NCBI RefSeq assembly: GCF_002101815.1
Contig: NZ_LQPM01000006.1
Location: 248,001-312,000, forward strand
Reading direction: 5' to 3'
From: Mycobacterium paraense
Lineage (GTDB): Bacteria; Actinomycetota; Actinomycetes; Mycobacteriales; Mycobacteriaceae
DNA: 64,000 nt
The position numbers and the translations under genes were made by a program. Of this stretch, positions 57,907-64,000 are shown piece after piece. Below the pieces are notes generated by a model. The model saw nothing but the letters and a program-made list of their open reading frames with translations, was not told where the DNA came from and made no database searches. The stretch's first letter is position 1. The number at the start of each line of letters is the position of its first letter.

Positions 57907-59570
57907 CGCAAGTCGCCTTCCTCGGCGCGAACGACCCACTGCGCGAATCGTTCGCCGTCGCTCCGGTGCTTGATGAAGTTGCGCACTACCCGATCGATGT
58001 AGTCACCCAGCTCGTCGCTGGTGACCTTGTGCTGACGCAGTTTTCGGCCGAAACCGCTGTCCAGGCCGAGGCTGCCGCCCAGGTGCACCTGGAAGCCCTC
58101 GACCGAGCCGCCGTGACCGTCGTCGACCATCTGGCCCTTGAACCCGATGTCGGCGACCTGAATTCGCGCGCACGAGTTGGGGCAGCCGTTGATGTTGACC
58201 GTGATCGGCACGTTCAGCCGGGAGTTGAGGTCCTCGAGCCGACGCTCCAGCTCGGGCACCAATTCCTGTGCCCTGCCCCGCGTTTCGGCGAAAGACAACT
58301 TACAGAACTCGATCCCCGTGCAGGCCATCAGGTTTCGGCGCCACTGCGACGGGCGCGCCTGCAGACCCAGCGCCTCCACGCCGGCGATCAGCTCGTCGAG
58401 CTTGTCGTCGGGCACGTCGAGGATGATCAGCTTCTGGTACGGCGTGAACCGGATCCGGTTCGAGCCGGCGCGCTCGGCCAGGTCGGCCACCGTCGACAGG
58501 ATGGTGCCGGACACGCGTCCCGCGATCGGGGCGACCCCGACGGAGTTGAGCCCGTTCTTGAGCCGCTGCACCCCGACGTGGTCGATCGGATGCTTGACGG
58601 GCTCGGGGGCCGGGCCGTCGATCAGCCGGCGCTTGAGGTACTCGGTCTCGAGGACCTCGCGGAACTTTTCGATGCCCCAGTCCTTGATCAGGAACTTCAG
58701 CCGCGCCTTGGACCGCAGGCGCCGGTAGCCGTAGTCGCGGAAGATCGAGGTCACCGCCGCCCACACCTCGGGCACCTCGTCCAGCGGAACCCAGGCGCCG
58801 ACGCGCTGGGCGAGCATCGGGTTGGTGGACAGGCCCCCGCCGACCCAGAGGTCCAGGCCGGGGCCGTGCTCCGGGTGGTTGACGCCGATGAAGGCGATGT
58901 CGTTGATCTCGTGCGCGACGTCCTGCAGGCCGGAGATCGCGGTCTTGTACTTGCGGGGCAGGTCGGCGAAGTCCGGCTTGCCGATGTAGCGACGCACGAT
59001 CTCGTCGATCGCCCAGGTGGGGTCGAGCACCTCGTCGAGGGACTCGCCGGCGAGGGGCGAGCCCAGGATCACGCGCGGGCAGTCGCCGCACGCCTCGGCG
59101 GTCTGCAGCCCGACCTCGTCGAGCCGCCGCCAGATCTCGGGGACGTTGCCCACCTCGATCCAGTGCATCTGCACGTTCTGCCGGTCGGAGATGTCGGCGG
59201 TGTCCCGGCCGAACTCGGTCGAGATCTGGCCCACCGTGCGCAGCGCGGCCGTCGACAGCGCGCCGCCGTCGCAGCGCACTCGCATCATGAAGTACTTGGC
59301 CTCGAGCAACTCGGCGTTCTCGTCGCCGGTGTAGGACCCGTCGTAACCCTGTTCACGCTGGGTGTACAGGCCCCACCAGCGGAAGCGGCCACGCAGGTCG
59401 CTCTTGTCGATGCTGTCGAATCCGCCCTGCGCGTAGATGTTCTCGATGCGGTCCCGCACCTCGAGCGGCGCGCCGGCCTGCTTCATCTCTTCGTTGGGGT
59501 TGAGGGCCTCGCGATTTCCCAGCGCCCACTGGCCCTCGTTGCGGGACTTCGCGGGAGGGGCTGTTGTCAT
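57903..59570 (-). CDS. nirA: Ferredoxin-dependent sulfite reductase
   Basis: A 555-residue siroheme and [4Fe-4S] enzyme that reduces sulfite to sulfide in six electrons. The cluster cysteines are in ACTGIEFCKLSF and NINGCPNSCAR. NirA-type repeats RGRFRWWGLYTQREQGYDGS and GVQRLKNGLNSVGVAPIAGR are present. ATG 59570 follows a GAAGGAG site at 59580-59586. Though named for nitrite reductase, the M. tuberculosis enzyme is a sulfite reductase. The leader carries a polycysteine ORF and competing hairpins. Confidence 0.95.
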   Translation of the reverse strand: MTTAPPAKSRNEGQWALGNREALNPNEEMKQAGAPLEVRDRIENIYAQGGFDSIDKSDLRGRFRWWGLYTQREQGYDGSYTGDENAELLEAKYFMMRVRCDGGALSTAALRTVGQISTEFGRDTADISDRQNVQMHWIEVGNVPEIWRRLDEVGLQTAEACGDCPRVILGSPLAGESLDEVLDPTWAIDEIVRRYIGKPDFADLPRKYKTAISGLQDVAHEINDIAFIGVNHPEHGPGLDLWVGGGLSTNPMLAQRVGAWVPLDEVPEVWAAVTSIFRDYGYRRLRSKARLKFLIKDWGIEKFREVLETEYLKRRLIDGPAPEPVKHPIDHVGVQRLKNGLNSVGVAPIAGRVSGTILSTVADLAERAGSNRIRFTPYQKLIILDVPDDKLDELIAGVEALGLQARPSQWRRNLMACTGIEFCKLSFAETRGRAQELVPELERRLEDLNSRLNVPITVNINGCPNSCARIQVADIGFKGQMVDDGHGGSVEGFQVHLGGSLGLDSGFGRKLRQHKVTSDELGDYIDRVVRNFIKHRSDGERFAQWVVRAEEGDLR

Positions 59571-59579
59571 TGCGGGGTT

Positions 59580-59689
59580 CTCCTTCACGGATCTCAAGGG
59601 CGTCAGACAGCGCAGTTCACCGATTTATTCCGGCGGCGCAGATCCGGCAGCCAGCTGGAGGTACAGGTGGGGGCGGGTCTACGAGATCA
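59580..59689 (-). promoter_or_regulatory. Competing stems in the nirA leader (candidate cysteine attenuator)
   Basis: On the minus strand GAGATCCG lies just upstream of the nirA Shine-Dalgarno site (GATCTC at 59590-59595 and CGGATCT at 59588-59594 in plus-strand letters). It can pair either with GATCTC overlapping the leader ORF stop (59683-59688) or with CGGATCT in mid-leader (59640-59646). The two pairings exclude each other. A ribosome at the cysteine codons or stop would block the first. Confidence 0.55.
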
Positions 59690-59776
59690 AGGCAGACAGC
59701 AACAGCTGCAAACGCGCTTGAGATCAATGTGCCGCCGCGCCACGAGGGCGATGCGCAAGGTGCGGTTGGCGGTCAC
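59687..59776 (-). CDS. Polycysteine leader peptide upstream of nirA (attenuator ORF)
   Basis: The short ORF ends RRHIDLKRVCSCCCLP, with four cysteines in five residues just before the stop. GTG 59776 gives 29 residues and lies 7 bases after a -10-like CAGAAT on the minus strand, fitting a leaderless transcript; ATG 59785 in the same frame is possible. The form RRHIDLKRVCSCCC is as I recall for mycobacterial leader peptides of sulfur operons. The rest of the gap 59571-60006 holds the nirA leader and the region upstream of hemW, with no other gene. Confidence 0.75.
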   Translation of the reverse strand: MTANRTLRIALVARRHIDLKRVCSCCCLP

Positions 59777-60006
59777 GGAGGCCATTCTGCCATGGCCCGT
59801 GCCGGGGGTTGCGAGCAGGTCATATTTTTCCTCACGCTGACCCAAAGTAGGTGGCGACCCTGGGCGCCCGGGCACACCGAGCCGCCAATCACCTGGGAAC
59901 CGGGCGGGCCCCGCCTGGAACGCGCTTATGGGCGGTGACCAGCGGCGATCTGCGCGCCGGCGCGGACGCCGCACGGCTCGGCCGGGCCGCCGTGGGAGGA
60001 TTTGGC

Positions 60007-61179
60007 ATGCCACTTCGCGAGGCCGCGGGCGACCTGCCCGCCGTGCAGCCGACCCCCGGCCGGCCCTTCGGGCTCTACGTCCACGTCCCGTTCTGCTTCA
60101 CGCGGTGCGGTTATTGCGACTTCAACACCTATACCCCGGCCGAACTGGGCGGCGTCAACCCCGACGCGTGGATGGAGGCGCTCGGGGCGGAGCTTCGGCT
60201 GGCGGCCGCCCGGCTGGACGGACCGACCGTGAGCACGGTGTTCGTCGGCGGCGGGACGCCGTCGCTGCTGGGTGGCGAGCGGATCGCCCGGCTGCTGGGC
60301 ATGGTGCGCGACCACTTCGTCCTGGCACCCGACGCCGAGATCACCACCGAGGCCAACCCGGAGTCGGCCTGGCCGGACTTCTTCGCGGCGACCCGCGCCG
60401 CCGGCTACACGCGGGTGTCGCTGGGCATGCAGTCGGTGTCCCCGCGGGTGCTCGGGGTCCTCGACCGGATACACACGCCGAACCGGTCGGCGGCCGCGGC
60501 CCGCGAGGCGCTGGCCGAGGGCTTCGAACACGTCAGCCTCGACCTGATCTACGGCACGCCGGGGGAGTCCGACGACGACCTGCTGAGCTCCGTCGACACC
60601 GCGGTCAGCACCGGCGTCGACCACGTGTCGGCCTACGCCCTGGTCGTGGAGGAGGGCACCGCGCTGGCCCGGCGGGTCCGGCGCGGGGAGCTGTCCGCGC
60701 CGGACGACGACGTGCTGGCGCACCGCTACGAGCTGGTCGACGCCCGGCTGTCCGAGGCCGGCTTGAACTGGTATGAGGTGTCCAACTGGAGCCGGCCCGG
60801 CGGCGAATGCCGGCACAACCTCGGCTACTGGAACGGCGGCCAGTGGTGGGGTGCGGGGCCGGGGGCCCACGGATACGTCGGCGCGACGCGCTGGTGGAAC
60901 GTCAAGCACCCCAACAACTATGCCGAACTGCTGGCAGGTGGCACACTTCCAGTCTCGGGTTTCGAGCAGCTCGACGGCGACGCGCTGCACACCGAGGAGG
61001 TGCTGTTGAAAACCCGGTTGAGACAAGGACTTCCGCTGGACCGGCTGGGCGACGCCGAACGTCAGAACGCGCAGACCGCCGTGGCCGACGGGCTGCTGGT
61101 GGCCGAGGGTGAGCGGCTGGTGCTCACGCCGCGCGGCCGGCTGCTGGCCGACGGGGTGGTGCGCACGCTGCTCGGATGA
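60007..61179 (+). CDS. hemW: Radical SAM heme chaperone HemW (annotated HemN in older literature)
   Basis: A 390-residue radical SAM protein with CFTRCGYC (CxxxCxxC) at about residues 31-38 followed by DF. True coproporphyrinogen oxidase HemN has CxxxCxxCxC, so the motif points to HemW. The HemW mark HNxxYW is also present (CRHNLGYWNGGQWWG). HemW binds heme and passes it to target proteins. GGAGG stands about 7 bases before ATG 60007; a GTG at 59938 in the same frame is an alternative start. It is convergent with the bicarbonate transporter gene, 4 bp away. Confidence 0.87.
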   Translation: MPLREAAGDLPAVQPTPGRPFGLYVHVPFCFTRCGYCDFNTYTPAELGGVNPDAWMEALGAELRLAAARLDGPTVSTVFVGGGTPSLLGGERIARLLGMVRDHFVLAPDAEITTEANPESAWPDFFAATRAAGYTRVSLGMQSVSPRVLGVLDRIHTPNRSAAAAREALAEGFEHVSLDLIYGTPGESDDDLLSSVDTAVSTGVDHVSAYALVVEEGTALARRVRRGELSAPDDDVLAHRYELVDARLSEAGLNWYEVSNWSRPGGECRHNLGYWNGGQWWGAGPGAHGYVGATRWWNVKHPNNYAELLAGGTLPVSGFEQLDGDALHTEEVLLKTRLRQGLPLDRLGDAERQNAQTAVADGLLVAEGERLVLTPRGRLLADGVVRTLLG

Positions 61180-61183
61180 GTTC

Positions 61184-62422
61184 CTACACGCCCGGGAACC
61201 AATGCGCGACAAGGCGATTGAACTCGATGTAGAGCGGAATCCCGATGGTCACGTTGTAGGAGAACGTCAAGCCCAGCGACGCGGCCAGCGGCAGCGTCGG
61301 GCTGGCCTCGGGGATCGCCAGCCGCTGCACCGCGGGGACCGTGATGTAGGACGCCGCGCCGCACAGCACCGCGAACAGCACGTAGGTGCCGGGCTGGAAG
61401 TGGGTGTCGGTCAGGTCGGCGTAGGTGTAGGCGGCCAGGATCCCCAGCGCCGCAAACAAGTTGGGCGCCAGCAGGCCGAAGAGGATGAAACCCCGCCCGG
61501 CGAGCTTGAGGTCGTGCAATTTGCGCGACGCCGTCATGCCCATCTCGAGCAGGAACAGGCACAGCACACCCTGAAACGCCGCGACGAAGAGTTCGTTCTG
61601 GTCGTGAACGACCTTTTGGCCCTGCAGCGCACTGACGAAACCGATGACGATGCCGCCGACCAAAAGGATGAGACCCGGGTTGAGAAAGACCTCCTGGAGG
61701 AGCTCGCGGGAGAAGATCGGCATCCGCTTGGCCTTGCCCCGGGGCGGGCTCTGATCGGGCTCCCAGTTGGGATGCTCCAGTTTTTCCAGCGAGAGTTCCA
61801 GCGCCTGCTCGGCGCCGTCCTCGGAGCTGAGCGTCTCACCGGGCAGGGGCCGCGCCGCGGTGCCCGGGCCGACCCCGACCCGAACCGGCGCGACGTAGCC
61901 GGGCTCGTCCGGCATATAGCCCGATTCGTTGAGACCGCGGTGGCGCAGCCGCATCACCAGGTACAGCGCGACCAGGCAGCCCGGAATCTCCATGATGGCC
62001 AGCAACACCGGCATGTACGCGTTGAACGCGATGCCCACGCCCGACAGGACCGCCACGCAGGTGGCGAAGGTTCCCGCGGAGTCCGAGCCGTAATAGCCGG
62101 CGACCGTCGCCCGGTCGACTCGGCGCATGGCCGTCGTGTATTTCAGCACCACATACGCCAGGACCCCGATGACGAAGTTCAGCGCGAAACCCATCAGCGC
62201 GAAGCCGGCGATGTTGTCGATGTCGGCGGGCTGGATTTTGGCGAGTTCTTCGCCGCCCTGCCAGCCGATCGACACCAGCAGGTACATGGTCAAACCCTGA
62301 TAGATCACGTACGGAAATTCGAACCGCACCTTCATGATCGGAATGAGAAAACCGAAGTAGAAGAACAACAACAGCGGCTTGAACAGATTGTGGGTGAAGT
62401 TCTCCCAGAACTCATGCAGCAT
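61184..62422 (-). CDS. SbtA-family sodium-dependent bicarbonate transporter-like permease, copy 1 (Rv2387-like)
   Basis: A 412-residue membrane protein with about ten helices in two halves. The family marks are FFYFGFLIPIMKVRFEFPYV, GYYGSDSAGTFATCVAVL and LGLTFSYNVTIGIPLYIEFN. A cytoplasmic linker (ESGYMPDEPGYVAPVRVGVG) separates the halves. SbtA of cyanobacteria takes up bicarbonate with sodium; function in mycobacteria is unproved. GGAGG precedes ATG 62422. It has a close tandem paralog upstream and no neighbouring SbtB-type regulator. Confidence 0.85.
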   Translation of the reverse strand: MLHEFWENFTHNLFKPLLLFFYFGFLIPIMKVRFEFPYVIYQGLTMYLLVSIGWQGGEELAKIQPADIDNIAGFALMGFALNFVIGVLAYVVLKYTTAMRRVDRATVAGYYGSDSAGTFATCVAVLSGVGIAFNAYMPVLLAIMEIPGCLVALYLVMRLRHRGLNESGYMPDEPGYVAPVRVGVGPGTAARPLPGETLSSEDGAEQALELSLEKLEHPNWEPDQSPPRGKAKRMPIFSRELLQEVFLNPGLILLVGGIVIGFVSALQGQKVVHDQNELFVAAFQGVLCLFLLEMGMTASRKLHDLKLAGRGFILFGLLAPNLFAALGILAAYTYADLTDTHFQPGTYVLFAVLCGAASYITVPAVQRLAIPEASPTLPLAASLGLTFSYNVTIGIPLYIEFNRLVAHWFPGV

Positions 62423-62504
62423 TAGCGCCTCCGACGATCAATTCGGCGGTGCGGCAAGCAGCAGCCAACGCCGTGGAGTCCACAAACATCATTAGTACCT
62501 TGGG

Positions 62505-62523
62505 GACTCATGGGGCTTGAGTC
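62505..62523. promoter_or_regulatory. Inverted repeat upstream of transporter copy 1
   Basis: GACTCA and TGAGTC form perfect 6-bp arms around 7 bases, about 83 bp upstream of ATG 62422, in the 231-bp gap between the two paralogs. A regulator site is possible. The rest of the gap (62423-62653) has no ORF I can support. Confidence 0.35.
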
Positions 62524-62653
62524 AATCGAGTGAAGGCCTCTTTACGAATCGTTAACAGTGCGTAACGCGTTCGCACTCAAACCCCGCGGCAACGCGCGCG
62601 TGCTTGTTTGTGCGCGGCAAACGCCCTTGCGAGCGATCCGGCTCGTCGAGCCT

Positions 62654-63892
62654 TTAGGTGAACCAGTGCCCGATCAGGCGGTTGATCTCGATGTAGAGCG
62701 GGATTCCGATGGTGACGTTGTAGGAGAACGTCAAGCCCAGCGATGCCGCCAGCGGCAGGGTGGGGCTGGCCTCGGGGATCGCCAGCCGTTGCACCGCCGG
62801 CACGGCGATGTACGAGGCCGCGCCGCACAGCACCGCGAACAGCACGTAGGTCCCCGGCTTGAAGTCGCTGTGGGTGAGGTAGGCGTAGGAATGGGCGACC
62901 AAGATCCCAAGCGGGGCAAAGATATTCGGCGCAAGCAAACCGAAGAAGATGAAACCGGGTCCGGCCGATCGCAGGTCCCGCAGCTTGCGCGACGCCGTCA
63001 TGCCCATTTCGAGCAGGAACAGACACAGGACGCCTTGGAACGCCAGGACGAAGAACTTGTCGTCGTCCGCTACGACCTTCTGCCCCTGCAGCCCACTGAT
63101 GAGGCCGATCAGGATGCCGCCCATCAGAAGGACGAGCCCCGGGTTGAGGAAAACCTCCTGCAACAGCTCGCGGGAGAAGATCGGCATCCGCTTGGGCTTA
63201 CCGATGGCCGGGGTTTGATCCGGCTCCCAGTTCGGGTGCTCGAGTTTTTCCATCGAGAGCTCGAGCTCCGCCTCGACTCCGCGGTCGTGCTCGTCCGCGA
63301 GGCTCTGCCCGTGCGGGGGTTGCGCGGCGGTGCCGGGGCCGATGCCGACCCTGACCGGCGCAACATAGCCGGGCTCGTCGGGCATGTACCCGGCTTCGCT
63401 CAGGCCGCGGTGTCGCAGCCGCGCGACCAGGTACAGAGCCACCAGGCAGCCGGGGATCTCCATGACGGCCAGCATCACGGGCATGTAGGCGTTGAACGCC
63501 ATGCCGATCGCCGTCAACACGGCCACGCAGGTGGCGAAGGTGCCGGCGGAGTCGGACCCGTAGTAGCCGGCGACCGTCGCCTTGTCGATTCGTCGCATCG
63601 AACTCATGCGGCCGAGCAGCAGGTACGCCAGCCCCCCGATCACGAAGTTCAGCACGAAGCCCAGGACCACAAAACCCGTGATGGTCCCTATCTCCTCGGG
63701 CTTGATCTTGGCGAGCTCCTCGCCGCCGTGCCAGCCGATGGCCAGCAGCAGGTACATCGTCAGGCCCTGATAGATCACATACGGGAACTCGAACCGCACC
63801 TTCAGGATCGGGATCAAAAAGCCGAAGTAAAAGAACAGCAGGAGTGGCTTGAACAGGTTGTGGGTGAAGTTGTGCCAGAACTCTTGCAGCAT
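62654..63892 (-). CDS. SbtA-family sodium-dependent bicarbonate transporter-like permease, copy 2
   Basis: A 412-residue paralog of the preceding transporter, identical over long stretches such as LGLTFSYNVTIGIPLYIE and FFYFGFLIPILKVRFEFPYV. It differs mainly in the linker after the third helix pair and in the central cytoplasmic loop. AGAGG precedes ATG 63892. The promoter region is cut by the window end. The 231-bp gap between copies suggests separate promoters for the two genes. Confidence 0.85.
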   Translation of the reverse strand: MLQEFWHNFTHNLFKPLLLFFYFGFLIPILKVRFEFPYVIYQGLTMYLLLAIGWHGGEELAKIKPEEIGTITGFVVLGFVLNFVIGGLAYLLLGRMSSMRRIDKATVAGYYGSDSAGTFATCVAVLTAIGMAFNAYMPVMLAVMEIPGCLVALYLVARLRHRGLSEAGYMPDEPGYVAPVRVGIGPGTAAQPPHGQSLADEHDRGVEAELELSMEKLEHPNWEPDQTPAIGKPKRMPIFSRELLQEVFLNPGLVLLMGGILIGLISGLQGQKVVADDDKFFVLAFQGVLCLFLLEMGMTASRKLRDLRSAGPGFIFFGLLAPNIFAPLGILVAHSYAYLTHSDFKPGTYVLFAVLCGAASYIAVPAVQRLAIPEASPTLPLAASLGLTFSYNVTIGIPLYIEINRLIGHWFT

Positions 63893-64000
63893 TGGGGTGC
63901 CTCTCTTTTTGAAGCGGTGATCAGGGGAAGCACCGTGCACAACCGGGGCAACCACGCCATCCCGAAACCGGTGCAAAACTTAACCCCGCCGATAGGGGTG

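Overview
The window is high-GC DNA from a mycobacterium. Gene content and order follow the Mycobacterium tuberculosis H37Rv segment Rv2427c to Rv2387 in inverted orientation (proA, nadD-rsfS-gpgP-octT, comEA/comEC, holA, rpsT, lepA, lppR, subI-cysT-cysW-cysA1, ggtB, cysH-nirA, hemW). Several H37Rv genes of that segment are missing (eis, PE24, PE_PGRS41, Rv2395, rpfD), and a large lipid locus sits where eis would be. This points to a non-tuberculous mycobacterium; the species cannot be fixed from the sequence alone. All family and ortholog names come from recalled knowledge of these families, not from a database search.

Layout. 1-6124: end of proA, a MoxR-type ATPase with its VWA partner, then a tightly overlapping operon nadD-rsfS-gpgP-octT-degV (NAD synthesis, ribosome silencing, methylglucose lipopolysaccharide initiation). 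6130-18171, minus strand: mmpL-mmpS, an NAD(P)-dependent oxidoreductase, then fadD (FAAL), a PE-PPE-domain acyltransferase-like protein, mmpL10 and papA3. Divergent from papA3 is one 11.1-kb two-module polyketide synthase gene (18606-29750). These five genes match the trehalose polyphleate (TPP) locus of non-tuberculous mycobacteria. 29706-33210, minus strand: a PPOX/F420-type protein with two acyl-CoA dehydrogenases, then two small membrane-associated proteins.

33359-44209: comEA-comEC, holA, rpsT, an operon of circularly permuted ATP-grasp, alpha-E and transglutaminase-like proteins, a divergent MarR/membrane-protein pair with clear operators, a ribonuclease Z-like hydrolase, a CBS protein and a PemK-like protein. 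44344-50414: lepA, which seems to start at a non-canonical ATC codon, two paralogous LppR-type lipoproteins, GH15 trehalase and small membrane proteins, one of only 25 residues.

50439-61179 is an assimilatory sulfur region. It holds the sulfate ABC importer (subI-cysT-cysW-cysA1), gamma-glutamyltransferase ggtB, and the minus-strand operon nirA-cysH-sirohydrochlorin ferrochelatase. Both sulfur operons are preceded by a short leaderless-looking ORF ending in a cysteine cluster and by leader hairpins near the Shine-Dalgarno site, as expected of cysteine-responsive attenuators. hemW follows, then two tandem SbtA-family bicarbonate-transporter-like paralogs (61184-63892). Positions 63893-64000 hold only upstream sequence of the last gene.

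I saw no tRNA, rRNA, CRISPR array, insertion sequence or prophage. Gaps longer than 300 bp are only 18172-18605 and 59571-60006; both are described in the feature list.
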